Shown: positions 55,140-63,822, counted from the stretch's first letter. The stretch: DNA of 64,000 nt from an uncultured Collinsella sp. (GCA_934621295.1 CAKTVB010000003.1:197157-261156); one strand, 5' to 3'. The notes: generated by a model from the letters alone, not told the origin. Numbers and translations: made by a program.

Positions 55140-56873
55140 TTAGCGTTCACCGCGCAGCTTCTTGGCCGAAAGCGCGGCGGTCAGTGCGCCTACGATTGCC
55201 AGCAGTGCGGCACACTCCATAGCCGGAGTATTGCTGTCACCCGTGCTGGGAATTTTGCCCGCAGTGGTCTTTTTCTTTCCGGAAGGCTTCGTGGTGCCAG
55301 CCGGTTTTTTGTCGGTATCAGGCTTATCGCCCTCGGCAGGGGCTGCCTTTTCTGTATAGACGTTCTCGAACGTCATGTTCGCCACGGGCGTGTCTTGAGT
55401 CTTCTCGTAGAATGCTCCGTTATCGGTTTCCACCAGCTTGACGGGGAAGATTTCGCAACTCGACTGGGTGGCCGACTGGGCATCGGTCGCAATCGTGTAC
55501 TCATGGCAGAAAATCTGGTAGACAGCGTCGGAATAAGTCCAGTTTGCCACACCCGTATTCTTCTCGCGCACGCAGAAGCCCTCACAGGTGATGTCGCGAA
55601 CCTGGCTCTTGGGACCCTGGATGGTAAGGAGACCCTCGTATTCTCCCGCTCCGTTGGTGGCGACGGTCGCCGTCACGATCACGTCGGTGTAATTCTCAAT
55701 CTGGCCAACGCCAACATTGAAAATCTCGAACTCAAACTCCTGCTTACCGGGAGCGATGTCGCCGCCCTTCTTAACGAGCTTCGTGAAGGGGAAGCTATAG
55801 GTGACGGATTTTTCGCTCGTGATGAAGTGGATGTTCTTATAGAGATGCAGGAAGCCCTTTGCCTGCTCGACGCCATCGTGCTCGATAAGGTCGATGGTCG
55901 TGCCCTCGCTGTCGACGGCAACGGCATGCGTCAAGTCGAAATCGTTGCCAATGATGGGGCTCTTGAAGAACGCCGGGATGTTTTCTACGTTGGTATTCTT
56001 GGCGTCGATTTCGGCTGCGTAGACCGTAAAGTTACCCTCGCAGCCAGTGGGGTGTTTTCCGTCGAGCGTGACGTGGGCATTGCCGCCAATGGTTAAGTTG
56101 CCGTTTGCCCACAGAGCGGCATCGGCAGTAGAGGTCGATTGGACAGAGCCGCCGTCAATCGTCAGGTTTCCTTCGGCGAACAGACCGGGAAAGAGGCTCT
56201 TCGCCACGACGCTCGAATTCGAAATGCTCAGGTTGCCGCCCGTGGCGCCCCCGCGGGACCTGATGTACGCGGCGTTGCAATTGTTTTCCGTCGCCAAGAT
56301 GTCAACCACGCTGCCGTTTTCGATAGTGAGATTGGCAGCGTCGACGCCCGCATACAGCGCATGCGACGTAAGCTTCGCGTTATCGACGAATACCGAACCG
56401 TCGCTGGCAATGCCAATGCCACCCGGGGCATTAATGTTAAGGGTCGTCGCGCGTACCAAAACATTGCCGACGGCACTTACACCGTCCCTCGTTTCCCCCG
56501 CAACATCGATAGTGAGGCTGCCAGACCCCGAGAACTCGATATTCCCCGTAGCCATAACGCCCATGTTGTCATCGAAAGTAATGCGGTTCTCACCCCGGAG
56601 CACGATGTTCAGATCGCTCGTCAGCCCCGAATAGATGCCGCCAGAACCGAGTGCATTCGTGATGGATGCATTCTCCAGCGTAAGGGTTTGCGTAGCAGGG
56701 TCGTACGTTGCCGTACCCTCGCCGCATTCGATGGCGAGATTGTCGCTGGTGAATCGCTCGCCATTGACATACAGGTCGTAGTACGACGTATCAGCAAATG
56801 CCATTGCCGGCAGCATCGCCATAGCAAAGGCGAGTGCTAAGGCAAAACCTATCAGTTTCCGTATCTTGCTCAT
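55140..56873 (-). CDS. LPxTG-type surface protein with beta-helix repeats and a pilin-like domain
   Basis: The 577-residue product has a signal peptide (KLIGFALALAFAMAMLPAMA, cut after AFA). Residues about 30-290 are a repetitive beta-rich region (NLTIENGSVVDI, NLSISNSSVVAK, NLTIDGGSVQST, NLTIGGNAHVTL) that predicts a right-handed beta helix. Residues about 365-510 (VTYSFPFTKLVKKGGDIAPG, FEFEIFNVG, VTATVATNGAGEYEGLL) resemble the FctA/Spy0128 pilin domain with intramolecular isopeptide bonds. A Lys/Pro linker leads to IPSTGDS, a hydrophobic helix and KKLRGER. The sorting motif is IPSTG. ATG 56873 has AGGAG upstream. It is a probable adhesin; no sortase gene is nearby. Confidence 0.75.
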   Translation of the reverse strand: MSKIRKLIGFALALAFAMAMLPAMAFADTSYYDLYVNGERFTSDNLAIECGEGTATYDPATQTLTLENASITNALGSGGIYSGLTSDLNIVLRGENRITFDDNMGVMATGNIEFSGSGSLTIDVAGETRDGVSAVGNVLVRATTLNINAPGGIGIASDGSVFVDNAKLTSHALYAGVDAANLTIENGSVVDILATENNCNAAYIRSRGGATGGNLSISNSSVVAKSLFPGLFAEGNLTIDGGSVQSTSTADAALWANGNLTIGGNAHVTLDGKHPTGCEGNFTVYAAEIDAKNTNVENIPAFFKSPIIGNDFDLTHAVAVDSEGTTIDLIEHDGVEQAKGFLHLYKNIHFITSEKSVTYSFPFTKLVKKGGDIAPGKQEFEFEIFNVGVGQIENYTDVIVTATVATNGAGEYEGLLTIQGPKSQVRDITCEGFCVREKNTGVANWTYSDAVYQIFCHEYTIATDAQSATQSSCEIFPVKLVETDNGAFYEKTQDTPVANMTFENVYTEKAAPAEGDKPDTDKKPAGTTKPSGKKKTTAGKIPSTGDSNTPAMECAALLAIVGALTAALSAKKLRGER

Positions 56874-57221
56874 GACGCTCCTCTCGTCCTGGCGGACTCG
56901 CAAAGGAGTGAAACCGGCGTTCGACGCGCTTTGGTGCAACCATGAGTACCGACGGTTGATGTCGAGGTCGCTACGGCATGCGTCCGACGGCAGTCGCGGT
57001 GACGCCGTTTTCGATAGCTTTGCGATCTTATGTAACATGTTAGATGGTACAGGGGGCAAGCGCCCTGTTCATATCGCCTGGCGGCTCATTATCCACCGGC
57101 AGTGATGGCCTCATGGCCCGGAAATGGAGCCGACGCGGCATGGAGAGGCCGGGACTTAAAGAGCGCATCGCGCGTACGGACATCGCCGTACCAAGCCAGA
57201 CACCGCGGTGATGTCAAATAA
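56874..57221. other. Intergenic region upstream of the surface protein gene
   Basis: No gene is seen. On the minus strand TTGCCC and TTACAT are 18 nt apart (57030-57059) and enclose the palindrome TAACATGTTA (57033-57042), a possible promoter and operator for the surface protein. Confidence 0.4.
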
Positions 57222-57287
57222 AAACCCACGCACAAACGTCAACTTTTTGCCAAAAATAAGAAAAAGTGAACGTTTGTGCGTGGGTTT
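57222..57287 (-). terminator. 66-bp hairpin, terminator-like on the minus strand
   Basis: An 18-bp perfect stem (AAACCCACGCACAAACGT with its complement) continues, after a 2-nt mismatch, with ACTTTTT/AAAAAGT around a 12-nt loop. On the minus strand it is followed by TTATTTG. It lies 127 nt downstream of tRNA-Arg, which already has its own terminator, so it may be a separate repeat element. Confidence 0.6.
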
Positions 57288-57374
57288 GCCTATCGGGAGA
57301 CTTGCCCAACGAGCCTCAGGCGCACCTTCGTCCCCGCCTCTCCCCCGCCTGCGCAAGCAGCCTGCAAACACAAA

Positions 57375-57404
57375 CAGGCCGGAAACCAATTGGCTTCCGG
57401 CCTG
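57375..57404 (-). terminator. Terminator of tRNA-Arg
   Basis: On the minus strand CAGGCCGGAA pairs with TTTCCGGCCTG (one wobble) and is followed by TTTGTGTTT, 10 nt after the tRNA. Confidence 0.75.
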
Positions 57405-57413
57405 CGTAAATTC

Positions 57414-57489
57414 TGGTGCCCCAGATACGATTCGAACGTACGACACCCGCTTTAGGAGAGCGGTGCTCTATCCCCTGAGCTACTGAGGC
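57414..57489 (-). tRNA. tRNA-Arg (anticodon CCT)
   Basis: The minus strand folds as a complete tRNA of 76 nt including an encoded CCA: acceptor GCCTCAG with CTGGGGC (one G-T pair), D arm AGCTCAGGGGATAGAGC, anticodon stem CCGCT/AGCGG with loop CTCCTAA (anticodon CCT, reading AGG), and T arm TACGTTCGAATCGTA. Confidence 0.95.
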
Positions 57490-57550
57490 ATTGCGTATTG
57501 CATTCTAGCAGATACAAGCCCTCAATCGACGAGAACCGTCCGTCCCCACT

Positions 57551-58336
57551 CTATTGGTTAATCTCTACCTGATCGGCATACAATCCCGGAAGAGATATCT
57601 TTGCACCCAGGGTTGACTGGTAAGAGTACTGACCTACACAGGTGCCATAAACCGTCACCGTATCGTCTTCAAGAACACGGGTACCGCCCATAATGCTCGG
57701 ATCAAAGCCTACGAATATGACGTCATCGTATCCACCGTCGGTTGCGATACGCAAATCCGTCTCTGAATCGCCCTCTACAACCTGAAGAACCTTTCCCTTA
57801 AACGCTAGCTTCTGGCCTGAATAGCTGTCTGGGTTCCTTGCGACATCTCGGTATGCAGGCCATGAATAGTTGGCAGGATTAAATGCTTCCTCCAAGCCGT
57901 TGTAAGCGGTGTAGAGATTGCCCTTTGCCGAATCAACCTGCGATTGCGTGGCGTCTTCGTCGGCGTCCACAGATTTGGCATTCTCGAGAGCGCTCGAATA
58001 TGCCTGATAGGAATCCTCGGTATATCCATCTGCGGCAACGGATCCATATGAATCAATGTAGGACTCTAGCCCTGATTTATCGACTTTGACTTTGGCCGGA
58101 GTCTTTTTCTTTTCTTTCTTCTCAACCGTCGTCGAGGCACTTGTTTGCGAGCCGCTCGACGCTGCTGTGTTTCCGGTACCGTTACCGTTGCCGCCAGCTG
58201 CGCCAATAACAAAAAGGGCAACAATCACGCCAATGATTATCTTTTTCTTTTTTGAAAGAGGCTTCTTGGCCTTCTTTGCTTGCTGTACTTCCTTCGTGAC
58301 CGGCGAAGCGGGTTGCTGGTCCTTTTCCTCGTCCAT
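57551..58336 (-). CDS. Membrane-anchored protein with FIVAR-like and OB-fold-like regions
   Basis: The 261-residue product has a very basic cytoplasmic tail (KKAKKPLSKKKK), one membrane helix (IIIGVIVALFVIGAAGG) and a Ser/Thr linker. A helical FIVAR-like segment follows (YTEDSYQAYSSALENAKSVD, then ATQSQVDSAKGNLYTAYNGL). The C-terminal beta domain (YSGQKLAFKGKVLQVVEG, DDTVTVYGTCVGQY) looks like an OB fold seen in many Gram-positive extracytoplasmic proteins. GGAAGGAAG precedes the ATG. The gene and its flanks are visibly AT-richer than the neighbourhood, suggesting transfer. Function unknown. Confidence 0.75.
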   Translation of the reverse strand: MDEEKDQQPASPVTKEVQQAKKAKKPLSKKKKIIIGVIVALFVIGAAGGNGNGTGNTAASSGSQTSASTTVEKKEKKKTPAKVKVDKSGLESYIDSYGSVAADGYTEDSYQAYSSALENAKSVDADEDATQSQVDSAKGNLYTAYNGLEEAFNPANYSWPAYRDVARNPDSYSGQKLAFKGKVLQVVEGDSETDLRIATDGGYDDVIFVGFDPSIMGGTRVLEDDTVTVYGTCVGQYSYQSTLGAKISLPGLYADQVEINQ

Positions 58337-58357
58337 AATCTTCCTTCCCCGAAAAAA

Positions 58358-58395
58358 TGGAACTTAATTGCGAGCCCGGACAATTCCATTTTCTC
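58358..58395 (-). other. Hairpin with T run in the leader of the FIVAR-like gene
   Basis: On the minus strand AAAATGGAA pairs with TTCCATTTT and the stem runs into TTTTTTC, ending about 20 nt before the ATG. It could act as an attenuator or as the terminator of an upstream transcript. A run of ten A lies at 58400-58409. Confidence 0.4.
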
Positions 58396-58504
58396 AGCGA
58401 AAAAAAAAATGCAACTAAAATCGACGGGCGGAAGAAACACTTCCGGCCACCCGCCACTTGCTTGACGAAGTTGATGCTTAATTTTTTATTGGTCCCGCCC
58501 TACC

Positions 58505-58975
58505 TCACTCGATAATCAACGGGTTGGCGGCATCCACCGGATCCAGCGACGTCTCGTCTGCCGCCGCATGGCCCAGCGGAGACGCACCGTCAGCGCACCC
58601 ATCACCCGCATCATCGCGCGAGAGCTGCTCGTCGGGAGTTTCGATCTCCTTCACCATCACCTCTTGGCCCCGCACCAGATAGGTGTGCGAGCTTCCGCAA
58701 TACGGGCATGTCTTGCCGTGCGCCACCGTCTCGTACGTCTTTTGGCAGCCCTCGCAATACGTGATTGCAGGAATCTCCTCGACCTTAAGCTCGGCACCCG
58801 CCACCAGCGGATTCTTGTTGCTCGCCCAACGCCAGGCATCCTCAAGATAGTGCGGAACCACGCCCGAGACCTCACCGAGCTGCAGCGTCACCGACGACAC
58901 GCGCAAAATCGCGTTGTCGCGGCACGCGTCCTCGACCGTCCTGATGATATGAAACACGATGCCCAGCTCGTGCAT
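58505..58975 (-). CDS. hypA: HypA-type nickel metallochaperone with C-terminal extension
   Basis: HypA delivers nickel to hydrogenase (and in some species urease) precursors. The 156-residue product begins MHELGI, with His2 as nickel ligand, and has the zinc site YCEGCQKTYETVAHGKTCPY followed by CGS. The core ends near residue 112; the rest is an acidic extension (DAGDGCADGASPLGHAAADE) not usual in HypA. AAGAGG precedes the ATG. It lies downstream of the Fe-S/FAD oxidoreductase gene behind a terminator hairpin. No hydrogenase structural gene is in view. Confidence 0.88.
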   Translation of the reverse strand: MHELGIVFHIIRTVEDACRDNAILRVSSVTLQLGEVSGVVPHYLEDAWRWASNKNPLVAGAELKVEEIPAITYCEGCQKTYETVAHGKTCPYCGSSHTYLVRGQEVMVKEIETPDEQLSRDDAGDGCADGASPLGHAAADETSLDPVDAANPLIIE

Positions 58976-58992
58976 GACATCAACCTCTTATC

Positions 58993-59027
58993 TAAAAGGC
59001 GGGGCCGGCATTGTGTCCGGCCCCGCC
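58993..59027 (-). terminator. Hairpin terminator between the oxidoreductase gene and hypA
   Basis: A perfect 11-bp stem (GGCGGGGCCGG with CCGGCCCCGCC) with an 8-nt loop is followed on the minus strand by TTTTAG, only 18 nt before the hypA ATG. It would limit read-through into hypA. Confidence 0.7.
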
Positions 59028-59064
59028 CATCCAATGCAGCAGCTAAACCTCAGGGCCCGCCGTG

Positions 59065-61848
59065 CTATTTCTTCTTGCCAAAACGAATCTTGATCTCGCG
59101 CTTGAGGGCGTATTTCGCCAGCGACGGGACCTTCTTTTCGTACTTGACCATGTTGGAGCACTCGGGGCGCTCGCGCGTGAGGTGAATGGCATCGAACGCG
59201 CACTTGGTCGTGCACAGACCGCAGCCGATGCACTTGTTGGGATCGACGACGGACGCACCGCAGCCCAGGCAGCGCGCGGTCTCGGCACGCACCTGTTCCT
59301 CGGTAAGCGTCTCCACATACTCGCGGAAGGGAGCTGCCTTGGCAGCAGCAGCATCCTTGGCCGCCGGGACCTCGCGCTGAGCGGTGTCGTAGCTCGAAAG
59401 ATCGGCGTCGTCCTTGTTGAGCTCAACGTACTTGCGCTGATTGCGGCCAATGGTAAGCGTTCCATGCTGGACAAAGCGATGAATCGACACGGCGGCCTCG
59501 TGACCAGCGGCAATGGCGTCAATAGCAAACTTAGGACCCGTGTAGACGTCGCCGCCCACAAAGATATCGGGCTCCGCAGTCTGATACGTCTGCGGATCGG
59601 CAACGGCGCCCTGACCGCGACCGAGCTCGACAGCAGAGCCCTCCAGCAGGTTGCCCCACTCGATGCTCTGGCCAACGGCAAAGACAACCTGGTCGCACTC
59701 GATGGTCACAAGATCATTCTCGTCATACTCGGGAGCAAAGCGTCCGTCATCGCCAAACACGCGCGTGCAGCGCTTGAACACAATGCCGCGCACGGCACCT
59801 GCCTCGTTGGTGAGCACCTCCTTGGGGCCCCAGCCGCAGCGGATGTCGACGCCGTCCTCGCGAGCCTCGGCAACTTCCTCGTCGCTTGCGGGCATTTCCT
59901 CGGCCGACTCGAGGCACAGCATCGTAACCTCGGGGGCCTGGGTACGCGCAGCCACGCGAGCAGCATCGATGGCAACGTTACCGCCGCCCACAACCACCGT
60001 GCGGCCCATCGCAGGGGCAGCGCCCGCAGTTTGATCGGTGTACTTGGCCAAGAAGTCAACAGCGGTCCAGGTGCCCTTCGCGTCCTGCCCATCGATGCCG
60101 GGCAGACGGCCTCCCTGGCAGCCGATAGCAACATAGAAGGCGGCAAAGCCCTGCTCGCGCAACTCGGCCAAGGTCACGTCGCGGCCGACCTCCACGCCAT
60201 AGCGGAACTCGGCGCCCATCTCGCGGATGACCTCAACCTCTGCCTCAATGACGTCTTTCTCGAGCTTGAAGGAAGGAATGCCATAAGTAAGCATACCGCC
60301 CGGTCGCGGCATCTTCTCGAACACGACCGGCTTGTAGCCTTTCTCGGCCAGATAGAAGGCGCACGAAAGACCCGCAGGGCCGGCGCCAATGATGGCGACC
60401 TTCTGATCAAAACCGCCCGCACGCGTAGGCGTGACCATCGGCGGAATATAGCGCGTTGCAGCGTCGAGATCGCGCTGCGCAATGAACTTCTTTACTTCGT
60501 CGATGGCGACGGCGGCATCGACCCTGCCGCGCGTGCACGCGTCCTCGCAGCGACGGTTGCAAATGCGGCCGCACACGGCAGGCAGCGGGTTTTCGCGCTT
60601 GATGAGCGCGAGCGCCTCGTCATAGCGGCCCTGCGCCGCGAGCTTGAGATAGCCCTGGACGGCGATGTGCGCCGGGCAGGCGGTCTTGCAGGGCGCGGTA
60701 CCTGCCTTGTGGGTCTCGATGCGATTGTCGTTGCGATAGTTGGGCGACCACTTCTCCGGCCCCCACTTCACGGTATCGGGAAGTTCCTGGCGCGGATACT
60801 CCGGAACCTTGCCCGTCGTCTTGCTGCAAAGCTTCTGGCCCAGCTTGACGGCGCCCGCGGGGCACACCTCCACGCAACGGCCGCACGCCACGCACTTGTC
60901 GGCCTGCGTATGGGCAACATAGGCAGAACGCGACAGGTTGGGCGTATTAAACAGCTGCGACGTACGCAGGGCATAGCACACGTTTACGTTGCAGTTGCAG
61001 ATAGCGAAGATTTTGTTCTCGCCATCGATGTTGGTGATCTGGTGCACAAAACCGTTATCCTCGGCAGCACGCAGAATGTCGTAAACCTCTTCGCGCGTGA
61101 TGTAGTGGCCGCGATCGGTCTCGACTACGTAATCGGCCATGTCGCCCACAGCAATGCACCAGTCGTGCGGGTCGTCGCCGCAACCCTCGCCCAAAACCTT
61201 GCGGCTTGCGCGACAGCTGCAGGTCGAGGCCGCGTACTTGCCGTCATACTTGTCCAGCCAATGCTCGATATGCTCGATAGGCACCGACGTGCTCGCAGCA
61301 TCGATAGCCTGCTCGACAGGAATAACGTGCATGCCAATGCCCGCGCCTCCGGGAGGCACCATGGGCGTCGCCTTAGACAGCGGGCCTTTGGACGCCTGCT
61401 CGAAAAACTTCGCGAACACCGGGTGCTCATCCAGCTGGCCCACGCGCATGTTAAGGAACTCGGCAGAGCCGGGCACGAGCATGGGCAGCACCCATTGCTT
61501 GGTGCGTGTGGGGTTTTCCCAGTTGTACTCAAGCAAGCCGGTATAGCTCATATCGTCGAGTATCTTTTCGATCTCGGGCTCGGGCATACCCGTGAGCTTG
61601 ACCATCTCGGCCAGGGTGTAGGGCCGGCGCATCTTCATCTTGAGCAAAACATCTGCCTGCTCGTCGGTGGCAGCCTCGGCAAACGACCAGTACTCATAGC
61701 CCAAAAGCTCATCGCGATGCAGCAGGCGATTCGTGCAGTGCTCGCAGAGCTTGACGATCTTCTCGCGCGGATGTTCGGGCACGGGCGGCACGAACTCCGC
61801 ACCGATATCGGGCTCGGTATAGCTAATCCCCGGTCCATTGAGAATCAT
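59065..61848 (-). CDS. Large Fe-S/FAD NAD(P)-dependent oxidoreductase, GltD-like
   Basis: The 927-residue protein joins several modules. N-terminal region 1-290 has YTLAEMVKLTGMPEPEIEKI (helix-turn-helix-like) and the cysteine clusters STCSCRASRKVLGEGCGDD and ICNCNVNVC. Next come a ferredoxin site (CVACGRCVEVCP), a GltD-type Fe-S domain (CKTACPAHIAVQGYLKLAAQ, CGRICNRRCEDACTRG), the FAD site VAIIGAGPAGLSCAFYLAEK, the NAD(P) site VVVGGGNVAIDAARVAAR and GGDVYTGPKFAIDAIAAGHE. A C-terminal ferredoxin (CIGCGLCTTKCAFDAIH) ends it. It is soluble and redox-active; the substrate is unknown. It is transcribed divergently from tetR across twin palindromes. Confidence 0.85.
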   Translation of the reverse strand: MILNGPGISYTEPDIGAEFVPPVPEHPREKIVKLCEHCTNRLLHRDELLGYEYWSFAEAATDEQADVLLKMKMRRPYTLAEMVKLTGMPEPEIEKILDDMSYTGLLEYNWENPTRTKQWVLPMLVPGSAEFLNMRVGQLDEHPVFAKFFEQASKGPLSKATPMVPPGGAGIGMHVIPVEQAIDAASTSVPIEHIEHWLDKYDGKYAASTCSCRASRKVLGEGCGDDPHDWCIAVGDMADYVVETDRGHYITREEVYDILRAAEDNGFVHQITNIDGENKIFAICNCNVNVCYALRTSQLFNTPNLSRSAYVAHTQADKCVACGRCVEVCPAGAVKLGQKLCSKTTGKVPEYPRQELPDTVKWGPEKWSPNYRNDNRIETHKAGTAPCKTACPAHIAVQGYLKLAAQGRYDEALALIKRENPLPAVCGRICNRRCEDACTRGRVDAAVAIDEVKKFIAQRDLDAATRYIPPMVTPTRAGGFDQKVAIIGAGPAGLSCAFYLAEKGYKPVVFEKMPRPGGMLTYGIPSFKLEKDVIEAEVEVIREMGAEFRYGVEVGRDVTLAELREQGFAAFYVAIGCQGGRLPGIDGQDAKGTWTAVDFLAKYTDQTAGAAPAMGRTVVVGGGNVAIDAARVAARTQAPEVTMLCLESAEEMPASDEEVAEAREDGVDIRCGWGPKEVLTNEAGAVRGIVFKRCTRVFGDDGRFAPEYDENDLVTIECDQVVFAVGQSIEWGNLLEGSAVELGRGQGAVADPQTYQTAEPDIFVGGDVYTGPKFAIDAIAAGHEAAVSIHRFVQHGTLTIGRNQRKYVELNKDDADLSSYDTAQREVPAAKDAAAAKAAPFREYVETLTEEQVRAETARCLGCGASVVDPNKCIGCGLCTTKCAFDAIHLTRERPECSNMVKYEKKVPSLAKYALKREIKIRFGKKK

Positions 61849-61940
61849 GGCGTCCCCTCCCTTGCCGCGCGGCGACTGCGCAGGCTGCGGCCCTTGTGTA
61901 AGCGAGCTACGCGCGGCTGTTCGCGCTCGACCCGCAAAGT

Positions 61941-61978
61941 TGACATACTGTCAAAAACAGTATTGACGAACCGTCAAC
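61941..61978. promoter_or_regulatory. Twin operator palindromes between the oxidoreductase and tetR genes
   Basis: TTGACATACTGTCAA (61941-61955) and TTGACGAACCGTCAA (61964-61978) share the form TTGACR-N3-YGTCAA, with centres 23 bp apart. They lie in the 188-bp divergent region, 59 nt before tetR. They are the obvious binding sites of the TetR protein and would control both directions. Confidence 0.75.
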
Positions 61979-62036
61979 AATATTCAAGACTAGAAGGTGA
62001 ATCACCGGGCCGGAGCATCAGAAAGGCGGCAAGCGG

Positions 62037-62735
62037 ATGAGCACCCGCAGCGCGACATCGAACCTAGCACACGATGCCGCCCCGCAACAAATTGAAACCC
62101 AGCTGGACGAATGCGCCTCTACGGCCATTGCCCCCAAGCGTCTCCCTGGAGACGAGCGCCGTCGCAGAATCCTCAAGGCGGTGCGCGTCGTCAGCGCCGA
62201 GCGCGGCGTGTCCCATCTCTCGGTATCCGCCGTGGCCAAGCAGGCTGGCTGTACGCGCTCGCTTTTCTACCATTACTTTCCCGATATGGATGCTGCCGTC
62301 GAGGCCGTTATGGACGAAGCGATCGAGGGCTTTGTCAGCGAACTCGAGCGCTGGAACGCGAGCCGTGTCGAGGGCGACATCGAAGGCGCGCTCGATACCG
62401 TGGCACCGCTGTTCAAGCGCCTCGTGGTAGATAGCCACGAACTGCCGGCCACGCTCACCTCGGGCAGCGGCGCTCTCTACGGCGGCTTTTTGCACCATGC
62501 GGTCGAACGCGTGGCGCACTACTTATGCGAGACGACCGTCGCCGACTTCATCGCCCGCCACGACCTGCGCATCGACCATGTTTACGAGACCTTCTACACA
62601 CTCGTCATGGGTTTGCTCATGTATATCCGCACCCATCCAGAAGTGCCCGACGAGACCGTGAAGGACATCATCGCCTCGACGCTGCACATCGAGGGATACA
62701 CCGCCAAGTACCCGGAGCGCCGGCCATCGAAGTAG
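62037..62735 (+). CDS. TetR family transcriptional regulator
   Basis: The 232-residue protein has a 35-residue N-terminal extension, then the TetR helix-turn-helix (RRRRILKAVRVVSAERGVSH, LSVSAVAKQAGCTRSLFYHY FPD) and a helical ligand/dimer domain. AAAGGCGG lies upstream of ATG 62037. It should act through the TTGAC palindromes upstream, on itself with the DUF5692 gene and on the divergent oxidoreductase gene. Confidence 0.92.
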   Translation: MSTRSATSNLAHDAAPQQIETQLDECASTAIAPKRLPGDERRRRILKAVRVVSAERGVSHLSVSAVAKQAGCTRSLFYHYFPDMDAAVEAVMDEAIEGFVSELERWNASRVEGDIEGALDTVAPLFKRLVVDSHELPATLTSGSGALYGGFLHHAVERVAHYLCETTVADFIARHDLRIDHVYETFYTLVMGLLMYIRTHPEVPDETVKDIIASTLHIEGYTAKYPERRPSK

Positions 62736-62814
62736 GATGCCAGCGACCGCAGCTGTTTATTTGCGCCCGTCGTGAACTAGAGGGAGAGACGGGCATTAAG
62801 GAAAGGAGAGGGAC

Positions 62815-63822
62815 ATGTTGTTTGATGTTTGGGGGAGCAACACCGGTGCCCATTGGCTCGGCTGGGTCATGGTCTTTATCGGCCTTATTGTGCTCAATGA
62901 GATCGGCCGCCGTACCAAGGTTGGCGCTGCCATCATCTTTGGCGTGGCACCCCTTGCCATGACCATCTACTGTGCCGCCATCGCCGTAGGCGTGGCCAAC
63001 GGCCAGGAGTGGGCGCTCACCAATCCCACGCACGTGTACCAAAACAGCTGGTTCCACTATGCAAAGGTCTATGCTGCACTCGCCGGATGCTGGGGCTTCA
63101 TCGCCATCAAGTACCAGTGGGGCAAGATCGGTAAGGCCAGGTGGTTCCGCGCGTGGCCGTTTGTCATTGTTGCCATCAACATCATGATCGCCGTCGTATC
63201 CGACTTTGAGAGCGCGTACCACTTCTTCGCCCTGGGCGAGACCACCTGGGTCACCTCCGAGGGCGCCACACAGCTCGCTGGCTGGAACAACGTGTTCAAC
63301 GGCATCGCCGGCATCATCAACATCTTCTGCATGACCGGTTGGTGGAGCGTTTACGCAAGCGAGGACAAGACCGACATGCTGTGGCCCGACATGACCTGGG
63401 TCTACATCATCGCGTACGACATCTGGAACTTCTGCTACACCTACAACTGCCTGCCCACGCACTCTTGGTTCTGCGGCTTTGCCCTGCTGCTCGCCCCCAC
63501 CGTGGCGGCCTTCATTTGGAACAAGGGCGGCTGGATCCAGAACCGCGCCTTCACGCTGGCCATCTGGTGCATGTTTGCGCAGGTATTCCCCTTCTTCCAG
63601 GAGGAGTCCATCTTTGTGACGCATTCCACGCTCGATCCCAGTGCAGCGCTCGTGGTGTCGATCCTGGCGCTCGTGGCCAACATCGCCGCGATTCTCTACA
63701 TCGTCTATCGCGCCAAGAAGCTTGGCCGCAACCCCTACAAGCAGGATGTCTTTGAGGGCACCCGCGACTGGGAGATTGCAACCGCACGCCGCGCCAAGGT
63801 CGATTACGCCCATATGGACTAG
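62815..63822 (+). CDS. DUF5692 family membrane protein
   Basis: The 335-residue product has about nine membrane helices (WLGWVMVFIGLIVLNEIGRR, AAIIFGVAPLAMTIYCAAIA, AWPFVIVAINIMIAVVSDFE and others) and many Trp, Tyr, His and Asp residues in or near the helices (NSWFHYAKVYAALAGCWGF, YNCLPTHSWFCGFALLLAP). I recall this family as DUF5692, of unknown function. GGAAAGGAG precedes the ATG. It follows tetR by 79 nt and is probably cotranscribed, which ties it to the Fe-S/FAD oxidoreductase across the shared operators. A transporter or membrane redox partner is possible. Confidence 0.8.
   Translation: MLFDVWGSNTGAHWLGWVMVFIGLIVLNEIGRRTKVGAAIIFGVAPLAMTIYCAAIAVGVANGQEWALTNPTHVYQNSWFHYAKVYAALAGCWGFIAIKYQWGKIGKARWFRAWPFVIVAINIMIAVVSDFESAYHFFALGETTWVTSEGATQLAGWNNVFNGIAGIINIFCMTGWWSVYASEDKTDMLWPDMTWVYIIAYDIWNFCYTYNCLPTHSWFCGFALLLAPTVAAFIWNKGGWIQNRAFTLAIWCMFAQVFPFFQEESIFVTHSTLDPSAALVVSILALVANIAAILYIVYRAKKLGRNPYKQDVFEGTRDWEIATARRAKVDYAHMD

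Noticed and set aside
59062..62040. 992-codon plus-strand frame opposite the Fe-S/FAD oxidoreductase
   Set aside because: Shadow of a high-GC gene; no motifs, and the minus-strand product has clear cofactor sites.
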